Positions 57,211-64,000 of a stretch of 64,000 nt of DNA are shown in pieces. Position numbers and translations under genes: made by a program. The notes under the pieces are model-generated. The model saw only the letters and a list, made by a program, of their open reading frames with translations, was not told where the DNA came from and made no database searches. Positions within the stretch are counted from its first letter, which is position 1, and every line of letters starts with the position of its first letter. Source of the stretch: Ancylobacter moscoviensis (GTDB taxonomy: Bacteria; Pseudomonadota; Alphaproteobacteria; Rhizobiales; Xanthobacteraceae); NCBI RefSeq assembly GCF_007559435.1, contig NZ_VMBP01000002.1, forward strand, positions 310,001-374,000. Direction: 5' to 3'.

Positions 57211-58710
57211 TTGGAAATCTTCGATAATCTCGCCCTCGGCTTCTCCGTCGCCGTCACCTTCCAGAACATCTTCTACTGCTTCATTGGCGTGCTTCTGGGC
57301 ACTCTCATCGGCGTGCTGCCCGGCCTTGGCCCCGTGCCGACCATCGCCATGCTGCTGCCGATCACCTTCGGCCTGCCGCCGGTCTCGGCGCTGATCATGC
57401 TCTCCGGCATCTATTACGGCGCGCAATATGGCGGCTCGACCACGGCGATCCTGATCAACCTGCCGGGCGAGAGCTCGTCCGTCGTCACCGCCATCGACGG
57501 TTACCAGATGGCGCGTCGCGGCCGGGCCGGGGCGGCGCTCGCCACGGCGGCGCTCGGCTCGTTCTTTGCCGGTTCGGTGGCCACCTTCCTGCTCGCCGTC
57601 TTCGCCCCGCCGCTCGCGGACCTCGCGCTGAAGTTCGGCCCGCCGGAATATTTCGCGCTGATGGTGCTGGGCCTCGTGGCCTCGGTGGCGCTGGCCTCGG
57701 GATCGGTCATCAAGGCGCTGGCGATGGTGGTGCTGGGCATCCTGCTCGGCCTGTCCGGGCAGGACGTCTACACCGGCACGCCGCGCTTCACCTTCGACAT
57801 GCTGGAGCTGGCCGACGGCATCGAGTTCGTGGCGCTGGCCATGGGCGTGTTCGGCATCGGCGAGATCGTGCGCAATCTGGAGGACGAGCACACCCGCACC
57901 GTCATGGTGCAGAAGGTGAAGGGCCTGCTGCTCTCGCGCGAGGACATCAAGCGAATCACCGGGCCGATCCTGCGGGGCACCTTCCTCGGCTCGTTCCTCG
58001 GCATCCTGCCGGGCGGCGGCGCGATCCTGTCCTCCTTCGCCGCCTATTCGATCGAGAAGAAGATCTCCCGCCATCCCGAGGAGTTCGGCAAGGGCGCGAT
58101 CGAGGCGGTGGCAGCACCGGAAAGCGCCAACAACGCCGGCGCGCAGACCTCCTTCATCCCGATGCTCACCCTCGGCATCCCGTCCAACCCGGTGATGGCG
58201 CTGATGATCGGCGCGCTCATCATCCAGGGCATCGTGCCCGGCCCGAACGTCGTGAACGAGCAGCCGAATCTCTTCTGGGGCATCATCGCCTCGATGTGGA
58301 TCGGCAATCTGATGCTGGTGGTGCTCAACCTGCCGCTGATCGGCATGTGGGTGCGGCTGCTCACCGTGCCCTACCACATCCTCTTCCCGCTCATCGTCGG
58401 CTTCTGCTGCATCGGCGTCTACAGCGTGAACAACAACGCCATCGACGTCTTCGCCATGGCCCTGTTCGGGGTGGTCGGCTACGTGCTGGTGAAGCTCGAC
58501 TGCGAGCCGGCGCCGCTGCTGCTCGGCTTCATCATCGGGCCGATGCTGGAGGAATATCTGCGCCGCGCCATGCTGATCTCGCGCGGCGACCCGCTGGTGT
58601 TCGTCACCCGGCCGATCTCCGCGACGATGCTGGCCCTGGCGGCGATCGCGCTGATCGTCGTGCTGCTGCCCTCCGTGCGCAGGAAGCGCGAGGAGGCTTT
58701 CAAAGAATGA
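57211..58710 (+). CDS. tctA: Tripartite tricarboxylate transporter large membrane subunit TctA
   Basis: 499 residues from a TTG at 57211 (GGGAG eight bases before). About 11-12 membrane segments with the two TctA repeats: LPGLGPVPTIAMLLPITFGL, GIYYGAQYGGSTTAILINLP(GE) and LPGGGAILSSFAAYSIEKK, TSFIPMLTLGIPSNPVMALM. It is the transport channel, driven by an ion gradient. With tctC and tctB it forms one operon; a terminator-like hairpin follows. Confidence 0.92.
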   Translation: MEIFDNLALGFSVAVTFQNIFYCFIGVLLGTLIGVLPGLGPVPTIAMLLPITFGLPPVSALIMLSGIYYGAQYGGSTTAILINLPGESSSVVTAIDGYQMARRGRAGAALATAALGSFFAGSVATFLLAVFAPPLADLALKFGPPEYFALMVLGLVASVALASGSVIKALAMVVLGILLGLSGQDVYTGTPRFTFDMLELADGIEFVALAMGVFGIGEIVRNLEDEHTRTVMVQKVKGLLLSREDIKRITGPILRGTFLGSFLGILPGGGAILSSFAAYSIEKKISRHPEEFGKGAIEAVAAPESANNAGAQTSFIPMLTLGIPSNPVMALMIGALIIQGIVPGPNVVNEQPNLFWGIIASMWIGNLMLVVLNLPLIGMWVRLLTVPYHILFPLIVGFCCIGVYSVNNNAIDVFAMALFGVVGYVLVKLDCEPAPLLLGFIIGPMLEEYLRRAMLISRGDPLVFVTRPISATMLALAAIALIVVLLPSVRRKREEAFKE

Positions 58711-58717
58711 GGATGAC

Positions 58718-58742
58718 GGGCCTGTCGGCTATGGACAGGCCC
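58718..58742 (+). terminator. Hairpin after tctA
   Basis: GGGCCTGTC (58718-58726), seven-base loop, GACAGGCCC (58734-58742), then GAATCCCTTT. Nine perfect pairs but the T run is weak and delayed; likely ends the tct operon before tRNA-Lys. Confidence 0.58.
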
Positions 58743-58801
58743 GAATCCCTTTGCTACATGACGCCCCGCTCGCGACGGTTTCGCCTCGCGAGTTCCGGTC
58801 T

Positions 58802-58877
<76 letters not shown>

Positions 58878-59001
58878 TACTTTCCAGTGTGGAACCTCCA
58901 GACCGGCTCCTCCGAGAAATCGGGGCAACTGCTTCACGACACCGCAGCTTGATTGGTCAGCGCTCCGGCGCGCACCTATCATCGAATCACGGCGCCCCGC
59001 C

Positions 59002-59229
59002 GTGGAGGATTCCGCCATCATCGACCGCACCTCCCTCATCTGCGCCCATTGCCCGCGCTGCGGGCGCCGCTCGGCGCTCGGTCATGCGGATGCGGGCATG
59101 CTCACTGCGCAGACGCCCGGCGAACCCGCGCCGCGGCTGCGCTGCGACATGTGCGGCGGCCGGCGGGTGCAGCTGTTCAATGCGCGCGGTCCGATGGAAA
59201 TGCTCGCCTTTCTCTCCGGCCGCCTGTAG
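59002..59229 (+). CDS. Small putative zinc-ribbon protein
   Basis: 75 residues from a GTG at 59002. Two Cys pairs, CAHCPRC and CDMC, are spaced like a zinc ribbon; the rest is MEDSAIIDRTSL at the start and a hydrophobic QLFNARGPMEMLAFLSGRL tail. The start is uncertain (GTG without a strong ribosome site). Position right after tRNA-Lys. No known family assigned. Confidence 0.55.
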   Translation: MEDSAIIDRTSLICAHCPRCGRRSALGHADAGMLTAQTPGEPAPRLRCDMCGGRRVQLFNARGPMEMLAFLSGRL

Positions 59230-59308
59230 GCCGCAACCGCCGCCTGCCGAACAAAATGCCGTCTGGCGCGTTGAATCGCGGGACGCAGCAACATCGAAAG
59301 GCGCGGCG

Positions 59309-59599
59309 ATGGCTAAGAACGGCAACGGAATCGACGGCAGCCCCGGCGAAGAACCGGCATCGACCGAGCGCGCATCCGCTCCAAGGACGGCCGCCGGCCC
59401 CTCCCGGAACCCGGCAAAGCGGATGGGGCGGGCCGTCTCGCGTCCGGCGCGCGCGAGTGGTGGCGCGGCGGTGCGGGCTTCTCTCGGCTCCGCTCTCGTC
59501 GACGAGGGCCTTGTTCGGCCCGAGCGCAAATATTCCTTCCGCGCGCTCGTCACTGTCGGCATGCTGGGCTTCGTCCTCGGCCGGCTCTGCGCCCGCTGA
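59309..59599 (+). CDS. Small protein with C-terminal hydrophobic segment
   Basis: 96 residues: a disordered Gly/Ser/Pro/Arg-rich N-terminal half (GNGIDGSPGEEPASTERASA) and a C-terminal segment YSFRALVTVGMLGFVLGRLC that looks like a membrane anchor, a layout shared with ElaB/DUF883-type ribosome-associated proteins. AAAGG precedes the ATG. Family unassigned. Confidence 0.6.
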   Translation: MAKNGNGIDGSPGEEPASTERASAPRTAAGPSRNPAKRMGRAVSRPARASGGAAVRASLGSALVDEGLVRPERKYSFRALVTVGMLGFVLGRLCAR

Positions 59600-59674
59600 C
59601 GTTCCGGTCCGGGCGGCGTCGCGACGAATCCCGGTCTCCCCGACCGTCCCCATGGCCGCTTCTGGAACCGCCTC

Positions 59675-60568
59675 ATGCCGACTCTGACCGTCCGCCACGT
59701 CACTCAGTACAACTATGCCAATCCCGTCGTCTTCCAGCCCCACCGGCTGATGCTGCGCCCGCGCGACAGCCATGATCTGCGGCTGGTCAGCGCCGAGCTC
59801 TCGCTCTGGCCGCACGGCAATGTGCGCTGGCTGCACGATGTGTTCGGCAATTCCGTCACCGTGGTGGATTTCGTCGAGCCGTCGAACGAGCTGAAGATCG
59901 AGAGCGTGCTGACCCTCGAACGCTACGGCCTCGGCGGGCTCAATTTCGAACTCGAGGAGAGCGCCAAGGAATATCCGTTCGTCTATTCCTCCGACGACAG
60001 GATCGATCTGGGCCGCATGCTGGACTGCCACTATCCCGATGCGAACGGCGAGCTGGAAGCGTGGGCCAAGGGCTTCGTGGCCTCGCGGCCGACCGACACG
60101 ATGGCGCTGCTGACGGACCTCAACAACGGCATTCATCGCGGCTTCGCCTACAATCTTCGGCACGAGGAGGGGACGCAGGCTCCGCTGGAGACGCTGAAGC
60201 TCGGCACCGGCTCCTGCCGCGACTTCGCCCTGCTGCTGATCGAGGCGGCGCGTGCGCTCGGCTTCGGAGCCCGCTTCGTCACCGGCTATCTCTACGACCC
60301 GGCACTGGACGGCGATGCTCAGTCCGTCGTCGGCGCCGGCGCCACCCATGCCTGGGCCGATATCTATCTGCCGGGTGCCGGCTGGATCGAGTTCGACCCG
60401 ACCAACGGCACCATCGCGGCCGACAATCTCATCCGCGTGGCGGTGACGCGCGATCCGAGCCAGGCGGTGCCGGTCGCTGGCGGCTTCACCGGCAATGTCG
60501 GCGATTATCTCGGCATGACCGTGGAAGTATCGGTGCGTGCCGTCGCGCCCGCGCCTCTGGCAGCCTAG
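59675..60568 (+). CDS. Transglutaminase-like cysteine protease family protein
   Basis: 297 residues. N-terminal beta domain (LTVRHVTQYNYANPVVFQPH, LMLRPRDSHDLRLVSAELSL) typical of bacterial transglutaminase-like proteins, then the core with Cys in GTGSCRDFALLLIEAARALG, His in ATHAWADIYLPGAGW and Asp in EFDPTNGT. Probable cytoplasmic peptidase or transglutaminase-type activity; the substrate is unknown. Often clustered with circularly permuted ATP-grasp (DUF404/407) genes, which are not seen here. Confidence 0.89.
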   Translation: MPTLTVRHVTQYNYANPVVFQPHRLMLRPRDSHDLRLVSAELSLWPHGNVRWLHDVFGNSVTVVDFVEPSNELKIESVLTLERYGLGGLNFELEESAKEYPFVYSSDDRIDLGRMLDCHYPDANGELEAWAKGFVASRPTDTMALLTDLNNGIHRGFAYNLRHEEGTQAPLETLKLGTGSCRDFALLLIEAARALGFGARFVTGYLYDPALDGDAQSVVGAGATHAWADIYLPGAGWIEFDPTNGTIAADNLIRVAVTRDPSQAVPVAGGFTGNVGDYLGMTVEVSVRAVAPAPLAA

Positions 60569-60617
60569 CGGCGCCCGATCTAGCATCTTTCCGCCGGGCT
60601 TCAGGGGGAAGGGTGCG

Positions 60618-61097
60618 ATGTCGATCGGTTTCGAGACGTGGGCGTGGCTTGGCCTGCTCGCCTACACGCTGCACATCATGGAAGAGTTCTCCTTCGACTG
60701 GCGCGACTGGGCGCGCGCCGTCATCGGCCTTCCGGTCGAATGGGCTGATTTCTACGTCACCAACGCGGCGGTGATCGTGCTCGGCTTCGCGCAGGCCGAG
60801 ATGGCACGGCTGCTCCCCATCGCGCCGCTGGTCTTCGCCGCGCTGATGCTGATCAACGCGAGCTTCTTCCATGTGCTGCCGATGATCTTCACGCGCGGAC
60901 GCTTCTCGCCCGGCACCTTCACCGCCGTCGTGCTGTTCTACCCTGTGGCGATCGGCACCTATTGCGCCGCCGCCGCCGAAGGGCTGCTCACCACCGGCAT
61001 GCTGCTCGGCTCCCTCGTCGGCGGCGCGCTGTTGATGGCCTATCCGGTCGCGATGCTGCGCCTCAGGGGGCGGCCGTATTTCCGGCAGGCCTCCTGA
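60618..61097 (+). CDS. HXXEE-motif membrane protein
   Basis: 159 residues with four or five membrane segments and the family motif LHIMEEF (H-x-x-E-E) at residues 18-24. GGGGGAAGGG precedes the ATG at 60618. Function unknown; the His/Glu motif in the membrane hints at metal binding. It is convergent with the oxidoreductase gene. Confidence 0.82.
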   Translation: MSIGFETWAWLGLLAYTLHIMEEFSFDWRDWARAVIGLPVEWADFYVTNAAVIVLGFAQAEMARLLPIAPLVFAALMLINASFFHVLPMIFTRGRFSPGTFTAVVLFYPVAIGTYCAAAAEGLLTTGMLLGSLVGGALLMAYPVAMLRLRGRPYFRQAS

Positions 61098-61109
61098 GGT
61101 CGGTACCGG

Positions 61110-62207
61110 TCAGGCGCCGACGCTCTCCAGCGTCGGGTAGTCGGTGTAGCCCTTGGCGCCGCCACCATAGAGGTGGTCGCGGTCGAGCTCGTTGAAGGCG
61201 ACGCCCCGGCGCAGGCGCTCCACCGCGTCCGGCGAGGAGATGAACGCCTTGCCGAAGGCGACGAGGTCCGCCTTGCCGCTGGCGACAACCTGCTCGGCCA
61301 TCGCCTTGTCGTAGCCGTTATTGACCATCCACGCGCCGCTGAAGCGCTTGCGCAGCGCCTCGAAGTCGAAGTCCGGCGCGATGTCGCGCGGACCGCCCGT
61401 GGCGCCCTCGATCATGTGGACATAGACCGGGTGCAGGCTCTCCACCACGTCCAGAACATGGTTGAACAGCGGCTGCGGATCGCTGTCCGCCAGGTCGTTG
61501 GCGGGCGTGACCGGCGACAGCCGGATTCCGGTGCGCTTGGCCCCGATCTCGCCGACGGTGGCCCCCAGCACCTCCTTCAGGAAGCGCGTGCGGTTCTCGA
61601 TCGAGCCGCCATAGGCGTCGGTGCGCTTGTTGGCGCCGTCGCGCAGGAACTGGTCGACGAGGTAGCCGTTGGCGCCGTGGATCTCCACGCCATCGAAGCC
61701 GGCGCGGACCGCGTTCGCCGCCGCCTTGCGGAAGTCGTCGACGATGCCGGGGATTTCCTCCAGCGTCAGCGCGCGGGGCTCGTCGACATCGGCGAAGCCG
61801 TTATTGACGTAGGTCTTGGTGTTGGCCCGCACCGCCGAGGGGGCGAGGGGCGCCGCGCCGCCGGGCTGCAGCGAGCGGTGCGACACGCGGCCGACATGCC
61901 AGAGCTGCACGAAGATATGCCCGCCCTTGGCGTGGACGGCGTCGGTGACGCGCTTCCAGCCCTCGACCTGCGCCTCGGTGAAGAGGCCCGGCGTATCCTG
62001 GTAGCCTTGGGCGGTGGCGGAGATCTGCGTCGCCTCGGTGATGATCAGGCCGGCAGAGGCGCGCTGGCCGTAATAGTCGACGGCGAGCGGGGAGGGGACG
62101 AGGCCGGCGCTCGCGCGGTTGCGGGTCAGCGGCGCCATGACGATGCGGTTCGACAGCGTGACGTCGCCGAGGCGGTAGCTGTCGAACAGGGACGGCGTGG
62201 TGGTCAT
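61110..62207 (-). CDS. Old Yellow Enzyme family alkene reductase
   Basis: 365 residues, single-domain FMN TIM barrel, NemA-like. Seen: SLFDSYRLGDVTLSNRIVMA, APLTRNRASAG, QLWHVGRVSH, GANGYLVDQFLRDGANKRTD, AYGGSIENRTRF and the C-terminal AFGKAFISSPD phosphate-binding segment. It reduces activated C=C bonds or nitro groups with NAD(P)H. ATG 62207 gives the standard N-terminus; the longer frame to 62408 would cross the control region. A 12-base palindrome lies in the shared upstream region with pncB. Confidence 0.9.
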   Translation of the reverse strand: MTTTPSLFDSYRLGDVTLSNRIVMAPLTRNRASAGLVPSPLAVDYYGQRASAGLIITEATQISATAQGYQDTPGLFTEAQVEGWKRVTDAVHAKGGHIFVQLWHVGRVSHRSLQPGGAAPLAPSAVRANTKTYVNNGFADVDEPRALTLEEIPGIVDDFRKAAANAVRAGFDGVEIHGANGYLVDQFLRDGANKRTDAYGGSIENRTRFLKEVLGATVGEIGAKRTGIRLSPVTPANDLADSDPQPLFNHVLDVVESLHPVYVHMIEGATGGPRDIAPDFDFEALRKRFSGAWMVNNGYDKAMAEQVVASGKADLVAFGKAFISSPDAVERLRRGVAFNELDRDHLYGGGAKGYTDYPTLESVGA

Positions 62208-62314
62208 TGGAATGTCCTGTCCATGAAAGGAGGGATGTCTTCGTTGGTCACTTAAGCATTGCCCCTGCGGTATTGAGAGATGCGGGCGTGGCGTGGCAGC
62301 CCTGCAACAGCTGC

Positions 62315-62326
62315 ATGAATATTCAT
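62315..62326. promoter_or_regulatory. Palindrome in the OYE-pncB divergent region
   Basis: ATGAATATTCAT is a perfect 12-base palindrome inside an AT-rich island (TGCATGAATATTCATTTGC, then TTGCATATGA), within the 239-base region between the divergent starts. It could be an operator of a repressor encoded elsewhere. Confidence 0.4.
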
Positions 62327-62446
62327 TTGCTTGCATATGAAAAAGACGCGTCCCGCCGCCCTGCGCGCCGGCGGCGGCAGGCCCGGCGCTAGGAAGCGCG
62401 TACCTCATTCGCTAGAAGGGGAGGCCGGGCAAACGGGGCCTTCCGC

Positions 62447-63739
62447 ATGATCGACATCGCGACGCGCGTCTACAATCACACTTGGAAGATCGACCCGATC
62501 GTGCGCTCCGTGCTGGACACGGACTTCTACAAGCTCCTGATGGCGCAGACGATCTATCGCCGGCATTTCCATACCCGCGTGACCTTCGGCATCATCAACC
62601 GCACCCAGAGCGTGCGCATCGCCGATTTCGTCGACGAGGGGGAACTGCGCGAGCAGCTCGACCATGTGCGCACGCTGTCGCTCACGCGCGGCGAGTCCAC
62701 CTGGCTGCGCGGCAACATGTTCTACGGCAAGCGTCAGATGTTCTCGCCGGACTTCATCGCCTGGTTCGAGAATTTCCGTTTCCCCGCCTACCACCTCGAA
62801 AAGCGCGAGGGTCAGTACGAGCTGACCTTCGAGGGGCCGTGGATCGAGACCACCATGTGGGAGATCCCGGCGCTCGCCATCATCAACGAGCTGCGCTCGC
62901 GCGCGGTGCTGCGCTCCATGGGGCGCTTCGAGCTTCAGGTTCTCTATGCTCGTGCCATGACGCGGGTGTGGGAGAAGGTGGAGCGGCTCAAGGCGCTGGG
63001 CGGCGCCAGCGTCGCCGATTTCGGCACCCGCCGCCGGCATGGCTTCCTCTGGCAGGACTGGTGCGTGCAGGCGGTGATGGAAGGGCTGGGCGAGCGTTTC
63101 CTCGGCACCTCCAACTGCCTCATCGCGATGCGCCGGGAGGTGGAGGCCACCGGCACCAACGCCCATGAGCTGCCCATGGTCTACGCGGCGCTGGCCGATA
63201 CGGACGCGGAGTTGGCGGAATCTCCCTATCAGGTGCTCGCCGACTGGCAGAAGGACTATGAGGGCAATCTGCTCGTGCTTCTGCCCGACACCTTCGGCAC
63301 CACCAGCTTCCTCGATCGCGCGCCGGACTGGGTGGCCGGCTGGACCGGCATCCGCATCGACAGCAAGGACCCGATCGAAGGCGGCGAGGAGGCTATCCGC
63401 TGGTGGCGCTCGCGCGGGCAGGACCCCACGCAGAAGCTCGCCATCTTCTCCGACGCGCTGGACGTGGAGGCCATCGAGCGCATCTACCGCCACTTCCGCG
63501 GCCGCATGCGGATGGGCTTCGGCTGGGGAACGCTGCTTACCAACGATTTCCGCGGCTTCGCGTGGGAAGGCCGACTCGATCCCATCTCCATCGTCTGCAA
63601 GGTCATCTCGGCGGACGGGCGGCCGACGGTGAAACTCTCCGACAACCCCACCAAGGCGATGGGACCGCCCGAGGAAATCGCTCGTTATCGAAGAATTTTT
63701 GATACTGCCGAGCAGCCGGCGCGGCCCGTCCTCGTCTGA
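62447..63739 (+). CDS. pncB: Nicotinate phosphoribosyltransferase
   Basis: 430 residues, standard length. PncB makes nicotinate mononucleotide from nicotinate and PRPP, in NAD salvage. Seen: [20 protein letters not shown] at the start, [20 protein letters not shown], the phosphorylated-His region [37 protein letters not shown](H), and [11 protein letters not shown]. The ATG lies after GGCCTTCCGC; an AAGGGGAGG further up may be the ribosome site. Divergent from the OYE-type gene. Confidence 0.95.
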   Translation: MIDIATRVYNHTWKIDPIVRSVLDTDFYKLLMAQTIYRRHFHTRVTFGIINRTQSVRIADFVDEGELREQLDHVRTLSLTRGESTWLRGNMFYGKRQMFSPDFIAWFENFRFPAYHLEKREGQYELTFEGPWIETTMWEIPALAIINELRSRAVLRSMGRFELQVLYARAMTRVWEKVERLKALGGASVADFGTRRRHGFLWQDWCVQAVMEGLGERFLGTSNCLIAMRREVEATGTNAHELPMVYAALADTDAELAESPYQVLADWQKDYEGNLLVLLPDTFGTTSFLDRAPDWVAGWTGIRIDSKDPIEGGEEAIRWWRSRGQDPTQKLAIFSDALDVEAIERIYRHFRGRMRMGFGWGTLLTNDFRGFAWEGRLDPISIVCKVISADGRPTVKLSDNPTKAMGPPEEIARYRRIFDTAEQPARPVLV

Positions 63740-63982
63740 CGTTCGGCGGGGTTCGGGGCCAAGTCCTTGTAGGTACTCCGTTAAATCGGCACAACCTGTC
63801 GCACCCCGTGGCCAAGAGTTGCCGCAATCCTTGTTCATAAGGATTCTTCCGGCCTGTGACTTTCTTGCATCAAGTGGCTAAGTGTCGGTAGTGTGTCGCC
63901 CGTCGCATTCGAAGACGGGTTACGGAACTCGGCCGCACGTCCCTTTCGGGGGATGGCGGCCCGAACGGACTGGAAGCAACGC
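63740..63982 (+). other. Leader region with two hairpins before the last gene
   Basis: Region without a supported gene. Near its 3' end are two hairpins: CCCGTC (63899-63904)/GACGGG (63914-63919), loop of nine, and GGCCGC (63931-63936)/GCGGCC (63956-63961) with an inner TCCC/GGGGA. They lie 60-90 bases before a start codon, as in a structured 5' leader. I cannot match it to a known riboswitch. Confidence 0.4.
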
Positions 63983-64000
63983 ATGCGAAGTGTCGAGCAC
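63983..64000 (+). CDS. Start of a gene running off the window
   Basis: ATG 63983 with GGAAGC nine bases upstream; the visible codons give MRSVEH. Too short to assign. Confidence 0.4.

Overview
The window is GC-rich, densely packed chromosomal DNA from an alphaproteobacterium. Gene content points to Hyphomicrobiales: an OpgC-family acyltransferase, an ArsR-methyltransferase fusion ahead of metF, DUF559 and intergenic palindrome elements of the type common in that order, a TctABC uptake system and a YXWGXW-type Gln-rich exported protein. A Xanthobacteraceae-like host (Ancylobacter/Starkeya type) is my best guess, not a proven assignment. No phage, transposase, integrase, CRISPR array or rRNA was seen. 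Gene start sites were chosen by ribosome binding site, coupling to the upstream gene and family length.

Layout. 1-9.5 kb: the end of ettA, a trans-aconitate methyltransferase, a patatin-like protein, a lytic transglycosylase, prmB, two small proteins, and a minus-strand cluster HdeD-like / OpgC-like acyltransferase / two SGNH proteins. 9.6-12.2 kb: a MOSC protein, an L,D-transpeptidase and a frameshifted trmO. 12.2-19.2 kb: a methionine-cycle block (ArsR-methyltransferase regulator, metF, a broken DUF559 cassette between inverted repeats, metH) followed by an LssY-C protein. 19.2-30.9 kb: a sulfonate-type binding protein and an amidase, then pdxY-phzF-NUDIX, then a five-gene nucleoside/nucleobase uptake operon (BMP binding protein, ATPase, two permeases, cytosine deaminase).

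30.9-45 kb: two metallo-beta-lactamase-fold hydrolases, lepA, a YegP-type protein, a PRC-barrel protein, a cell-wall pair (L,D-transpeptidase and mepA), a GMC oxidoreductase, a second MltB-type transglycosylase, a DUF3750 protein, mntH with a possible Mur/Fur box, malonyl-CoA decarboxylase and a cyclopropane fatty acid synthase. 45-48.6 kb: a TetR regulator divergent from an EmrAB-type efflux pump, with two matching 15-bp operators between them. 48.6-50.6 kb: leuA, preceded by a leader peptide rich in Leu codons and a large hairpin, which looks like an attenuator. 50.6-55.4 kb: a Gln-rich repeat protein and a minus-strand pabB-pabA-pabC operon with 4-base overlaps. 55.6-58.7 kb: a TctC-TctB-TctA tricarboxylate-type uptake operon, then tRNA-Lys(CTT). 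58.9-64 kb: small proteins, a transglutaminase-like protein, a HXXEE membrane protein, an Old Yellow Enzyme family reductase, pncB, and a structured leader in front of a gene that runs off the window.

Most of the region is ordinary housekeeping and transport. The points most worth a second look are the leuA attenuator, the OpgC/SGNH/SGNH cluster with one degenerate SGNH member, the DUF559 cassette inserted between metF and metH, the fused ArsR-methyltransferase with a perfect palindromic operator, and two single-base frameshifts (trmO and DUF559) that are either real decay or assembly errors.
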